Shown here: positions 33,679-42,504 of the stretch, piece by piece
Position numbering within the stretch: position 1 is the first letter of the stretch
Layout: each line of letters starts with the position of its first letter
Source: JBDTES01 sp039922435
Lineage (GTDB): Bacteria; Patescibacteriota; Saccharimonadia; Saccharimonadales; UBA4665
NCBI GenBank assembly: GCA_039922435.1
Contig: JBDTES010000009.1
Coordinates: forward strand, 1-64,000
DNA: 64,000 nucleotides
Reading direction: 5' to 3'
Program-made: the position numbers and the translations under genes
Notes under the pieces: generated by a model
Database searches by the model: none
What the model was told of the DNA's origin: nothing
The model's input: only the letters and a program-made list of their open reading frames with translations

Positions 33679-34113
33679 CTACTCAGTCGTCAATTGCGGC
33701 AAAGGTGTGTCAATTTGTAGAGCCTCAGGATATACCACACCAACAGATTCACGTAAATTAGCTAACTCTTGTTCGGCTCTAGCTATTGCCGGCCTAGTTT
33801 TTTTTGCTCGCGAATACATAATAGCTAATGCACCACCAGCTACAAGAGCCGTAGCACCTATATCTCCCGTAATAACTAATGTATCATTAAGCTCGGGATG
33901 GTTATCTAATACGTTTTGAGTTAAGCTTGCAACGGCCGTCTCAGCAGTCACTGCCAAAACACCAACTCCTGCAGATATCCTAATCCCTGTACGCCGAACC
34001 TTTTTTATCCAGTTACTCTTTTCTGCAACTACAAAGTCAACACTCTCTTGAAGTGTTTGTTTATTAGGGTTACTCACCGAACCTAGGGCTAAAGATTGTT
34101 CATCCTGAATCAT
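33679..34113 (-). CDS. Unknown protein with two membrane segments
   Basis: A 144-residue protein: a soluble N-terminal part of ~40 residues, hydrophobic segments at about 44-64 and 82-100, then a helical tail (RAKKTRPAIARAEQELANLRES). No family recognised. The promoter is one of the best in the window (TTGACA-16-TATAAT) and ends 9 bases before ATG, so it should be well expressed and nearly leaderless. It follows the PilB-like ATPase gene but is not in its operon. Confidence 0.55.
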   Translation of the reverse strand: MIQDEQSLALGSVSNPNKQTLQESVDFVVAEKSNWIKKVRRTGIRISAGVGVLAVTAETAVASLTQNVLDNHPELNDTLVITGDIGATALVAGGALAIMYSRAKKTRPAIARAEQELANLRESVGVVYPEALQIDTPLPQLTTE

Positions 34114-34122
34114 TATGTCTTT

Positions 34123-34150
34123 ATTATAGCACTTAGGTAGGTTTTGTCAA
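34123..34150 (-). promoter_or_regulatory. Promoter TTGACA-16-TATAAT of the gene at 33679
   Basis: Two perfect hexamers, TTGACA (34150-34145) and TATAAT (34128-34123), 16 bases apart, starting right after the stop codon of the upstream ATPase gene. Confidence 0.8.
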
Positions 34151-35758
34151 CTAGCCGACTACGCGGTAGACTTCTTCTAGAGTGGTTTGGCCAGCACAGA
34201 TCTTTAAAATACCATCCTGTAGCATTGTTGTCATGCCACTCTTAATGGCTGCCAGTTCAATTTCTTGGCTAGATAATACGGTAGTGTGTTGTTCTAACAG
34301 GCGGCGGATCTCGCCCGTCATTCGGAACTGTTCACGAATAGCTAACTGACCAGCAAAGCCGTAAGGGTTATCGACTGAGCTACCGGGTTTGTACAGTTGC
34401 AACTCAGCTAGATTAGGCCGGGCAAAGCCTTCCGGTAGGGTATCTATGACCTGCTGGAGTTTAGCTAGCTCAGCCTGGCTAGGCTGGTACGGCTGCTTTG
34501 TCGAGTCATCTAGTTGACGGATTAGCCGCTGGGCCATAACTAACCGAATAGCCGAAACAAACAACGGATTCTGGCCAATAACATCCATTAATCTTGTCAA
34601 TGCTTCGGCAGCCGAGCCGGCGTGATAGGTACTAAGCACTAAATGCCCTGTAAGACTAGCCTGAAGAGCTGTTTTAGCGGTATCGCTATCCCGAATCTCC
34701 CCCACCATCACGATATCGGGGTCAAGCCGGAGTGTTGCTCGCAGTTTATCAGCAAAGCTATCATCGTTACCACCGGCTGCGCTACTGACCGAGATCTGAG
34801 TCATACCACTAAATTGGTACTCAACCGGGTCCTCGATAGTTATAATCTTACGTTCGTCACTACTCAGAGAGTTTAGGATTGAATACAGCGTAGTGGTTTT
34901 GCCAGAGCCAGTTGGGCCGACTACCATAACTAGCCCACTCGGCTTGGCAATAATATCATCCACGACTGATCGTTCGGTTTCGCTTAGACCTAGACGGTCA
35001 AGATTGTAACGACTTTGATCCATGTTAAATAGACGCATTACAACGTCCATACCATTAATCGTCGGTACAGTTTCCATCCGAACATTTATATCTACGTCCG
35101 TACCATCGGCCATAGTAATTTTTTGGGCAATGTGACCCTGTTGAGCATCGTGTGAACTGGTCGAAACATTTCCGGCCGAGGCGATTGCCCCAATTAAGGC
35201 CCGATATTTATCTTTAGTTAGGAGTGCCACCGGGTGCAAAACGCCGTCAATTCTAAAGCGGATACGGACGTCGTCAACCTGAGTTTCGATATGAATATCA
35301 CTAGCGTTCAAGCGATGAGCTTGGCTCACAATATAGCCCAGCATATCATCGGCCCGAACTTGATCGAGCATTGCCGAAACCTGCTGAACTAATTGATTGT
35401 TATCCGCCGAGTTAATAGCAATGTCATGGTAGACAACCTGCTTGGGTGGGTCGTAGAGTAGCATATACTCACGAAATCCAGTATCAGAAATAAGTTTGAA
35501 CTCGATCCTCTCATCCGTAAAACGTTGGCGCAACCCATTCATAGTTTGCTGCGAGGTAGTAGTAGTAATACCAAACAATATATATCCCTTAGCAAATTGC
35601 AACGGAATAATCCTGAGGCTCCGCATTTCGGGAATCGTTAAAACATCCATAAAAAGCGGCCGATCAGTCAACTGCGAGATATCTAGATAATCAACACTTA
35701 GAATCTGAGCTCGGCGCTCAGTCGACTGCTCCTCATCCCGACGGGCATCTTGTGACAT
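34151..35758 (-). CDS. PilB/GspE-type secretion or pilus ATPase lacking the zinc knuckle
   Basis: Hexameric ATPase that extends type IV pili or drives type II-like secretion. The 535 residues have an N-terminal T2SSE-N-like domain (about 20-120), the ATPase core with Walker A GPTGSGKT (281-288), Asp box TIEDPVEY (307-314), Walker B region DPDIVMVGEIRD (346-357) and His box HLVLSTYHA (372-380). The segment 411-470, which in most PilB/GspE proteins holds a tetracysteine zinc site, has no cysteine at all. It starts 8 bases after TATACT. The prepilins at 54217-55642 are probable partners; pilC and pilD are outside the window. Confidence 0.93.
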   Translation of the reverse strand: MSQDARRDEEQSTERRAQILSVDYLDISQLTDRPLFMDVLTIPEMRSLRIIPLQFAKGYILFGITTTTSQQTMNGLRQRFTDERIEFKLISDTGFREYMLLYDPPKQVVYHDIAINSADNNQLVQQVSAMLDQVRADDMLGYIVSQAHRLNASDIHIETQVDDVRIRFRIDGVLHPVALLTKDKYRALIGAIASAGNVSTSSHDAQQGHIAQKITMADGTDVDINVRMETVPTINGMDVVMRLFNMDQSRYNLDRLGLSETERSVVDDIIAKPSGLVMVVGPTGSGKTTTLYSILNSLSSDERKIITIEDPVEYQFSGMTQISVSSAAGGNDDSFADKLRATLRLDPDIVMVGEIRDSDTAKTALQASLTGHLVLSTYHAGSAAEALTRLMDVIGQNPLFVSAIRLVMAQRLIRQLDDSTKQPYQPSQAELAKLQQVIDTLPEGFARPNLAELQLYKPGSSVDNPYGFAGQLAIREQFRMTGEIRRLLEQHTTVLSSQEIELAAIKSGMTTMLQDGILKICAGQTTLEEVYRVVG

Positions 35759-35766
35759 ATAACTAT

Positions 35767-35772
35767 AGTATA
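35767..35772 (-). promoter_or_regulatory. -10 box TATACT of the PilB-like gene
   Basis: TATACT ends 8 bases before the ATG at 35758; no ribosome site in between. Confidence 0.5.
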
Positions 35773-35883
35773 AACGCTCACGCTTAAATATCGAAGCTAT
35801 TAAGGAGTTCCACTTAGATATAGAGCGCAGAACACCGTTAGGGATGTTGCGTAGGCCTTGAACTAATTACGGTTAATATTATC

Positions 35884-35912
35884 TTGCCTACCCCATATAG
35901 TTCGGCTATTGT
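35884..35912 (+). promoter_or_regulatory. Promoter TTGCCT-17-TATTGT of the SpoU gene
   Basis: TTGCCT (35884-35889), 17 bases, TATTGT (35907-35912), 6 bases before the ATG at 35919. A TATAAC nearer the ATG is too close to serve. Confidence 0.45.
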
Positions 35913-35918
35913 ATAACT

Positions 35919-36434
35919 ATGAATGAGCTAGACCGTGAGATTGTTGTTATCGCCCATGATATCCGAAGTACCTACAACGTTGGCTCGCTCCTGCGTACTG
36001 CCGAAGGATTAGCTGTGAAACATATCTATTTCACAGGTTATACCCCCTACCCTAAGGCCGAGCATGATATCCGTTTACCTCACATTGCCAACAAATTAGA
36101 CAAGCAGATTCATAAGTCGGCACTCGATGCCGAGAAACTAGTTAATTGGAGTCAGACAGATGATGTCTCTAAACTTATAGATCAACTGAAAGCCGACGGT
36201 TTCACGCTGGTGGCCTTAGAACAATCCACCGATAGCATAAGACTACCAGAGTACAAACCACCCCTAAAGATTGCCATTCTACTGGGTCGAGAAGTCGAAG
36301 GAATTGAACCAGATCTAATAAAAAAGTGTGACCTAACGCTAGAAATTCCGATGTTCGGCCAAAAAGAATCATATAACGTTGTCCAGGCAACTGCTATCTG
36401 TCTCTACCATTGCCGGTTTTTTGGTTTGTCATGA
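35919..36434 (+). CDS. SpoU/TrmH family RNA 2'-O-methyltransferase
   Basis: Knotted SPOUT methyltransferase acting on tRNA or rRNA ribose. The 171 residues hold the three family motifs: NVGSLLRTAEG (motif 1, Asn and Arg), ILLGREVEGI (motif 2) and IPMFGQKESYNVVQA (motif 3, where ESYN replaces the more common SLNV). No extra RNA-binding domain is present. The stop codon TGA is also the TGn of the extended -10 for the next gene. Confidence 0.9.
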   Translation: MNELDREIVVIAHDIRSTYNVGSLLRTAEGLAVKHIYFTGYTPYPKAEHDIRLPHIANKLDKQIHKSALDAEKLVNWSQTDDVSKLIDQLKADGFTLVALEQSTDSIRLPEYKPPLKIAILLGREVEGIEPDLIKKCDLTLEIPMFGQKESYNVVQATAICLYHCRFFGLS

Positions 36435-36440
36435 TATAAT
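36432..36440 (+). promoter_or_regulatory. Extended -10 TGATATAAT of the CAP-domain gene
   Basis: TATAAT at 36435-36440 preceded by TGA, which is the stop codon of the upstream gene. The ATG at 36464 follows after about 16 bases of leader with no ribosome site. Confidence 0.6.
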
Positions 36441-36463
36441 TAGGACAAATAAGCAAAACCGAA

Positions 36464-37516
36464 ATGACACTTCAAAAAACCAAACCTAAGCGACCAACCA
36501 GCCAAACCCGAAAGCGGGTTGGCCAACACCATCCTCATAGTCGACATTTTATTAAGACATATTGGCCATATCTACCGATTATCACCATAATTGGTCTCGG
36601 CTTTTTAGTAAATAATATTTGGTCCAGTAATCACTCGGTACTAGGTTACGCTACTGATGTCAGTGTCCAAGATTTGCTCAATGACACCAACCAGCAGAGG
36701 CAGGCCAACAGTGAATCAAGCTTAGCCCTAAATTCTCAGTTAAGTAATGCTGCTCAGACCAAAGCCAACGACATGTCGTCTCGTAATTATTGGTCCCACA
36801 ATACTCCAGATGGAGCTACCCCGTGGACATTTGTTCTGGCAGCTGGCTACAACTACCAATTAGCCGGCGAGAACCTAGCTTACGGCTTCGCCACATCAGC
36901 CGATACTCTAACTGGCTGGATGAATAGCCCAGAGCACCGCGCTAACATCCTCAACGCTGGTTACAAGGACGTCGGTTTCGGAATCGTTAATATCCCCAAC
37001 TACCAGAATAATGGACCAGAGACTCTAGTCGTTGCTATGTATGGTAGCCAAGCTAATCAAACGATTGCTGTGACTCCGGCTGCGACATCGCCAACCCCAC
37101 CCGCTGCCACCAAAGACACGCCTCTTGCAGCATTTAGCCCTACTTCGCAGGCTGTGGAAGGCACCGAAACCGCACCAGCTGAAAACTCTAGCCAAACTAA
37201 TGACAATTCACCTAGTCCAGCAGTCGTTACACCTAGTGTGATTGAAAAATCTGAACCGGTCGCTCCAGCTAGCCAGGAACGGATTTCGAGAATCCAACTA
37301 GTGTCTAATGGTAATGCCCCTTGGAGTTTGTTCGTAATTAGCCTAGTTGGCGTAGCTTCATTTATATTCGTATTCTTACGCCACGGTTTAGCCTGGCATA
37401 AAATGATTGTCCGCGGAGAATCTTTCGTACTACATCATCCGATGCTGGATATAATAGCCGTTGCGCTTATTACGGTTGGTGTAATCCTAAGTCGGACCGC
37501 CGGTGTTACCCAGTAG
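36464..37516 (+). CDS. CAP-domain (SCP/YkwD-like) envelope protein
   Basis: A 350-residue membrane protein. A basic N-terminus (1-32) precedes a membrane segment (34-51). Residues about 70-200 form a CAP domain: LLNDTNQQR, the LSNAAQTKANDMSSRNYWSHNTPDG signature of YkwD-like proteins, GENLAYGF and SPEHRANILN. A Pro/Ala/Thr-rich stretch follows (200-280), then two C-terminal membrane segments (about 285-305 and 327-347), so the domain is held outside by anchors at both ends. Bacterial CAP proteins are poorly understood; a role in wall or host interaction is possible. Confidence 0.85.
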   Translation: MTLQKTKPKRPTSQTRKRVGQHHPHSRHFIKTYWPYLPIITIIGLGFLVNNIWSSNHSVLGYATDVSVQDLLNDTNQQRQANSESSLALNSQLSNAAQTKANDMSSRNYWSHNTPDGATPWTFVLAAGYNYQLAGENLAYGFATSADTLTGWMNSPEHRANILNAGYKDVGFGIVNIPNYQNNGPETLVVAMYGSQANQTIAVTPAATSPTPPAATKDTPLAAFSPTSQAVEGTETAPAENSSQTNDNSPSPAVVTPSVIEKSEPVAPASQERISRIQLVSNGNAPWSLFVISLVGVASFIFVFLRHGLAWHKMIVRGESFVLHHPMLDIIAVALITVGVILSRTAGVTQ

Positions 37517-37517
37517 T

Positions 37518-40500
37518 CTACTGAATCTTTACATTTGCCTCACCGACTAACTCCTGTAAGACATGAATGGCCGATTCATCACACTTAATTCGGACAGGTA
37601 GACGCACTATTTGTTTAGAGCTGTCAGCTCCCAAAATCAAAACTACCTCGCTATCACCTAGGCGAACATCGATGGCCCGCTTCAGTGACAGTAGTAGTTT
37701 ACTATCATCACTCTTTTGTAAACGAATATATACCCGAGGCTGATGAGCCGATGACGGCTCGGTAACCGTAGCCTTAATCGGGGCTTTAGGCTTCGGCACA
37801 CGCTGCTTCTTACCAGTCGCCTGATAGGCCGCCGCCTGCTCGTGGGTAATCTCCCGAGCATCGTCAACCATAATCTTTACTTCTTCACCCAGCTTTCCCT
37901 CACGGTCTTTAGCGTTAGCCTTGCCTCTGACTATTACTATATGATCTCGCTCCCAAAGCCCAATTGTCTGTTGGAAGACACTCGGAAAGAGAATCAACTC
38001 AGTGCTACCGAACTCATCCTCAATTTTAACAAAAGCCATCTTCTGACCGTTTTTTGTAGTAATCTCACGGGATTCAACTATCGACCCACCCACAGTCACG
38101 GGCTTTCCATCGTGCTCCGGCTTGAGGGCATTCAAGGGGGTTGTTTGTTCACTCAGTATAACCGAAAAAGCCTCCAGCGGACTCTGACTAAGATACAAGC
38201 CAAGTAGCTCGCGTTCCCAGCCCAATATCTCGCGTGGGTTAAGTTTAGTTGGTGGTTCAACTAAACTAATTTTGGGTTTGGCAGCAATAGAATCCTCAAT
38301 CAAATTACCAAATAGATCGGTTTGGCCGCTGGCAGCCTGTTTCTGCATCCGCTGACCATAGGCCACAATTAAATCAAGGTTGTGCAACAGGGTTGATCGA
38401 TCGCCAAACCGATCAAACGCCCCAGCTTTAATTAAACTTTCTAGACCCTTCCGGTTGACGATACGCGTGTTAACGTTAGTCAAAAAGTCCTCTAGTGTCT
38501 CAAATTTACCGGTGGCTTCGCGGGCCCGGATAATCTCATCAACCGCTGCCGTTCCAACATTTTTAATTGCGTTCATGCCAAAGCGAATGTCTCCAGACTC
38601 CGGTACGACCGCAAACTCTAGGAATGATTCATTAACATCAGGTGATAGTACCTTCAAACCCATGTGCTGACATTCGGCAATATCAATTGCTAAACGGTCA
38701 GTATCATCATAGCTAGTCGTCATTAGGGCCGCCATATAAGCCGACGGATAATGAGCTTTTAAGTAAGCTGTCCAATAGGATATTTGAGCATAACAGGTGG
38801 CATGCGCCTTGTTAAATGAATAATCAGCAAAAGGCTGGATTTGAGCCCATAATTGCTTTGCCTGGGCGGCGGTTAAACCCTTTTCGACACTTCCCGTAAT
38901 GAACTTGGGTTCTTCGGCATTCATAATGTCACGATTTTTCTTACCAATTGCCTTGCGCACCAGGTCAGCCTCGCCGGCCGTATAGCCCGCAACCAGCTGG
39001 AGTAGTTGAGTAATCTGCTCCTGGTAGACCATCACACCGTGAGTGTCCTTCAATATTGGCTCAAGTGACTTATGCATGTACTGGACGCTAGCCGGGTTAT
39101 TCTTGCCCTCAATAAACCGCGGTATCTCAGCCATTGGTCCGGGCCGATACAGCGCATTCATAGCTACTAAGTCAGCAAACTCGGTCGGTTTTAGCTCCTT
39201 CAGATACCGTTTCATGCCAGCTGATTCAAACTGGAAAACACCAATCGTATCACCAGCTTGAAAAACCTTAAAGGTTGCCTCGTCATCATTAGGAACTTCA
39301 CTAAGCTCGATGTCGTTATGGTAGACCTTATGAACAATCCGAAGTGTATTCTTAAGAATTGTTAAGTTAGATAGGCCCAAAAAGTCCATTTTTAGTAACC
39401 CCAGGCCCTCGACTGGACCCAGTGGGTACTGCGTCGCGATAACTCCTTTTTGAGCCATTTCCAGGGGGGCAAACTTAACAACATCATCAGGCGCAATAAC
39501 CACACCAGCGGCATGAACGCCGTGACTGCGGACTGTCCCCTCCAGTTGAATAGCTAGGTCAAAGACCCGCTTAGCCGTCGGGTTGTCGATATACTCGGCT
39601 TTTAGCTCAGGAACATCTTTGAGCGATTTAACGAGCGGAATATGTCGTCCCTGAACGGGTTGAGGAATCATCTTGGCCCAGCGGTCAGCCTCAGCATATG
39701 GTACCTGCAAAACTCTCGAGACATCACGGACGGCATTTCGGGCCGCCATTCGGCCAAATGTTACAATATTGGCCACTCGTTTAACCCCATACTTCTCGAC
39801 ACAGTACTTGATCACTTCATCCCGTCTAGTATCCTGAATATCAATGTCAATATCAGGCATTGAAATTCGACTTGGGTTTAAGAATCGCTCAAACATCAGC
39901 TTGTATTTCATCGGGTCGATCTCAGTTATCCGAATCGCATAAGATACTATCGAGCCAGCCGCCGAACCACGACCCGGGCCAAAAACAATTCCTTGATCCT
40001 TACCCCAGTTAATAAAATCCTGGACTATCAGAAAGTAGCCGTTATAGCCCATGTCATTCATAACGCCGAGCTCGTAAACAGACCGGTCGATAATCTCTTT
40101 ATCTAACATCTTTTTAGCTTCGGCAATCGTTAAGTTATCTCGCTGCTCCAAACTAGCACCACCATAGCGCCAGGCTAGTCCCTGCCAGACTAACTTATGC
40201 AGATACGACTTATCGGTTTCGCCCGCTGGCACCGGGAACTTAGGGATTAATATCTTACCAAATTCAATTGTGACATCACAGCGATCAGCGATTAACTTGG
40301 TGTTGGTGATAACTTCCGGATAATCCTTGCCCCAGCGCTTAATGATATTCTCCGGCGTCTCAACATGCAGCGGGAATTCTTTAAGGCTCATCCGTTTTTC
40401 GTCCGACAAGAACGAGCCAGTACCAACACATAGTAGGATTTCGTGAGCCTCTTGATCGGAATGCCTAAGATAATGTGCGTCACAGGTCACAACTACCGGA

Positions 40501-41129
40501 ATATCTAATTCTTTGCCAAGTTCTAGCACCTGGGTATTCACATGTAACTGCTCGGCTGAGTGAAGTGGATTGTCGGGGTGACCGTGGTCTTGAACTTCTA
40601 AGTAATAACGGTCGCCAAAGACCTTTTTATACCACGAAGCTATTTCTCTGGCTTTAGCATAATCATCATTTTTTAGAGAGTTCCCGATTTCGCCGCCCAT
40701 ACATGCACTGAGTACGATTAAGCCTTCGTTGTAGCGCTCTAGCAGTTCGTGATCAACCCTTGGAAAATAATAAAATCCGGCCAGATTAGCGGTACTACTA
40801 AGCTGCATTAAATTCTGGTAGCCGGTGTTATTCATGGCTAGTAGTATCAGATGAAATCGGTTTTTGTCTTTCTGCGGATCCTTGTCGGTGTGGCCACGAG
40901 CCGCCACGTATGTCTCCATACCAATAAGTGGCTTTATATCCTTAGACTTAGCCTGCTTATAGAACTCAATTGTCCCACTCATTGTGCCATGGTCGGTCTT
41001 AGCGACCGCACTCATGCCAGTCTCTTTAACGAGTTCAATCAGATCAGGAATCTTAGTAAGTCCATCTAATAAGCTAAATTGGGTGTGATTGTGCAGATGA
41101 ACATAGTCACTCGCTGACAATTTGGCCAC
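37518..41129 (-). CDS. dnaE: DNA polymerase III alpha subunit
   Basis: Replicative polymerase. The 1203 residues contain the PHP domain (LHNHTQFSLLDG, AKTDHGTMSG), the PolIII palm with GPGRGSAAGSIVSYAI and PDIDIDIQD (metal-binding aspartates), a helix-hairpin-helix region and a C-terminal OB fold (VTVGGSIVES...FVKIEDEFG). The start is GTG at 41129 with GAGGGG 9 bases upstream. The PHP histidines and aspartates look intact, compatible with proofreading in the same chain, but this is not established. Confidence 0.97.
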   Translation of the reverse strand: MAKLSASDYVHLHNHTQFSLLDGLTKIPDLIELVKETGMSAVAKTDHGTMSGTIEFYKQAKSKDIKPLIGMETYVAARGHTDKDPQKDKNRFHLILLAMNNTGYQNLMQLSSTANLAGFYYFPRVDHELLERYNEGLIVLSACMGGEIGNSLKNDDYAKAREIASWYKKVFGDRYYLEVQDHGHPDNPLHSAEQLHVNTQVLELGKELDIPVVVTCDAHYLRHSDQEAHEILLCVGTGSFLSDEKRMSLKEFPLHVETPENIIKRWGKDYPEVITNTKLIADRCDVTIEFGKILIPKFPVPAGETDKSYLHKLVWQGLAWRYGGASLEQRDNLTIAEAKKMLDKEIIDRSVYELGVMNDMGYNGYFLIVQDFINWGKDQGIVFGPGRGSAAGSIVSYAIRITEIDPMKYKLMFERFLNPSRISMPDIDIDIQDTRRDEVIKYCVEKYGVKRVANIVTFGRMAARNAVRDVSRVLQVPYAEADRWAKMIPQPVQGRHIPLVKSLKDVPELKAEYIDNPTAKRVFDLAIQLEGTVRSHGVHAAGVVIAPDDVVKFAPLEMAQKGVIATQYPLGPVEGLGLLKMDFLGLSNLTILKNTLRIVHKVYHNDIELSEVPNDDEATFKVFQAGDTIGVFQFESAGMKRYLKELKPTEFADLVAMNALYRPGPMAEIPRFIEGKNNPASVQYMHKSLEPILKDTHGVMVYQEQITQLLQLVAGYTAGEADLVRKAIGKKNRDIMNAEEPKFITGSVEKGLTAAQAKQLWAQIQPFADYSFNKAHATCYAQISYWTAYLKAHYPSAYMAALMTTSYDDTDRLAIDIAECQHMGLKVLSPDVNESFLEFAVVPESGDIRFGMNAIKNVGTAAVDEIIRAREATGKFETLEDFLTNVNTRIVNRKGLESLIKAGAFDRFGDRSTLLHNLDLIVAYGQRMQKQAASGQTDLFGNLIEDSIAAKPKISLVEPPTKLNPREILGWERELLGLYLSQSPLEAFSVILSEQTTPLNALKPEHDGKPVTVGGSIVESREITTKNGQKMAFVKIEDEFGSTELILFPSVFQQTIGLWERDHIVIVRGKANAKDREGKLGEEVKIMVDDAREITHEQAAAYQATGKKQRVPKPKAPIKATVTEPSSAHQPRVYIRLQKSDDSKLLLSLKRAIDVRLGDSEVVLILGADSSKQIVRLPVRIKCDESAIHVLQELVGEANVKIQ

Positions 41130-41159
41130 GTAATATATCCCCTCTGATTATCTCTTATG

Positions 41160-41165
41160 ATTATA
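41160..41165 (-). promoter_or_regulatory. -10 box TATAAT of dnaE
   Basis: TATAAT 30 bases upstream of the GTG, leaving a short leader with a GAGGGG ribosome site. No clear -35. Confidence 0.45.
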
Positions 41166-41222
41166 CGTCTAAATGATTCCAGGTGGGAGCCATAAGATTT
41201 ACAACGAGCTAAGTTAGAGAGT

Positions 41223-41627
41223 TTATTTAGTTAAGAATTCTTTAAGACGCTCAATTGCCTGGCTAGCATCAGTAATCGCCTTTTGTAGATCTTTGTCCTC
41301 GGCTTCACCGTCATGCAAACTACTCAGTAACTCACGAGCCTTTTGCTTAGCTGCCTGACTTGTTTCGATTGCGTGTTGCAAGCTCTCTCCAGACTTACCT
41401 TTTAGCTTGCTAAGTGCGTCGGATGCTTCGTTGATTAGGTCATTTAATTCGGTGTGAAGCTTCTTAAGCTCCTTTTCGGCTGCCGCATAGCCCTCACTAG
41501 CTTTGTCTTTGATATCTTGTCTAGTTTCTTTACCGCTCTGAGGTGCCGTTAACAGACCGGCCACATACCCAGCTACGGCTGCAAAAATGGTCCCAATAGC
41601 AAACTTTTTAGCTGTGTCTTTCTTCAT
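41223..41627 (-). CDS. YtxH-like membrane-anchored protein
   Basis: A 134-residue protein with an N-terminal membrane segment (9-26) carrying the YtxH pattern AAVAGYVAGLLTAPQSGKETRQDI, followed by a long Lys/Glu/Ala helix likely to form a coiled coil. YtxH-type proteins are stress-linked in Firmicutes; function unknown. A strong AAAGGAGGAAAA precedes the ATG, which overlaps the stop of the upstream membrane gene. Confidence 0.75.
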   Translation of the reverse strand: MKKDTAKKFAIGTIFAAVAGYVAGLLTAPQSGKETRQDIKDKASEGYAAAEKELKKLHTELNDLINEASDALSKLKGKSGESLQHAIETSQAAKQKARELLSSLHDGEAEDKDLQKAITDASQAIERLKEFLTK

Positions 41628-41884
41628 GATTTTCCTCCTTTACGTTTAATAACTGCTTCAACAATATTTGTAATTGCCCGTAGTACGCCCATCGGCCCAG
41701 CCGCTTTCTTAAAAATCTCAGCAGCGGCCTCAGCTGAATCTACAACTAGCTCGCCCTTAGCTACAATTCGTTTAACGGCATTGACGACTTTTATAGACAT
41801 AACACAAAGCACGATACTCAAAATTAAGAAAACCCCAAGCAAGCAACTCAGAGTAACTACTAAAATATTAAATGCATCATTCAT
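41624..41884 (-). CDS. Small membrane protein upstream of the YtxH gene
   Basis: An 86-residue protein with one N-terminal membrane segment (6-30) and an amphipathic helix after it, resembling DUF948-like proteins that often pair with YtxH genes. It overlaps the YtxH gene by four bases (ATGA). Its promoter TTGAGA-17-TATGAT ends 6 bases before ATG, a leaderless start. Confidence 0.65.
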   Translation of the reverse strand: MNDAFNILVVTLSCLLGVFLILSIVLCVMSIKVVNAVKRIVAKGELVVDSAEAAAEIFKKAAGPMGVLRAITNIVEAVIKRKGGKS

Positions 41885-41890
41885 ATACCT

Positions 41891-41919
41891 ATCATAACAC
41901 TATCTAGCCGCAGTCTCAA
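41891..41919 (-). promoter_or_regulatory. Promoter TTGAGA-17-TATGAT (membrane/YtxH operon)
   Basis: Minus strand TTGAGA (41919-41914), 17 bases, TATGAT (41896-41891), 6 bases before ATG 41884. Confidence 0.7.
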
Positions 41920-41922
41920 AGG

Positions 41923-41951
41923 TTGCCAAATCTTCAAATAAGTGCTTTTAT
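41923..41951 (+). promoter_or_regulatory. Promoter TTGCCA-17-TTTTAT of the gene at 41958
   Basis: TTGCCA (41923-41928), 17 bases, TTTTAT (41946-41951), 6 bases before ATG. It is back to back with the minus-strand promoter, three bases apart. An overlapping TATTAT is an alternative -10. Confidence 0.45.
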
Positions 41952-41957
41952 TATAGT

Positions 41958-42410
41958 ATGGCTGATTTTAGACCAGAGTCTCAAAATATTAGCGAAGACC
42001 TCTCAGCAATAACTAATCTCTTGGGTGTAATTGCCACTATCCACACAACTCTTCTAACTGAATCCTGGCTTGGCCTCGAAGCCATCAAACTAGGCCACTA
42101 CACTCTTGAAGATCTAACTGCACAGAGTATCGGTCCAAACGCCGTAATTAGGGTTGGTCATTTGAATAGTACATCATGTAGAACCGGAACCGACACGACT
42201 ACTCAGTCTCACGTGGTCTTATATGATAACGTAGGACTGCGAGATTTATCGACTACTACCTACATTCTAAGGCCAGATCAACCAGTCATAGAAACCACCA
42301 GAGACAATAAGCGTTTCCGCACCATCTCGCCTCACAGTGACGTCAAAGGATGGGTTAGGTTAATGAACGCCATAGAATCACTTAGTACAATCACTCCAAA
42401 AAGCCGCTAA
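41958..42410 (+). CDS. Unknown 150-residue protein
   Basis: A soluble protein with no recognised family. The N-terminal helix (ISEDLSAITNLLGVIATIHTTLLT) is followed by Thr-rich beta-like sequence. It is convergent with galU; the 94 bases between (42411-42504) hold no clear terminator or RNA gene. Confidence 0.45.
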   Translation: MADFRPESQNISEDLSAITNLLGVIATIHTTLLTESWLGLEAIKLGHYTLEDLTAQSIGPNAVIRVGHLNSTSCRTGTDTTTQSHVVLYDNVGLRDLSTTTYILRPDQPVIETTRDNKRFRTISPHSDVKGWVRLMNAIESLSTITPKSR

Positions 42411-42504
42411 AGCGCCACGCCACTTACTGTAGAGCTGCCAGTCAAGGTTTCGCTCTAAAGTAGGCGACAAGAGGTCTATAACTCTAATAGATAACGAGAT
42501 AACT

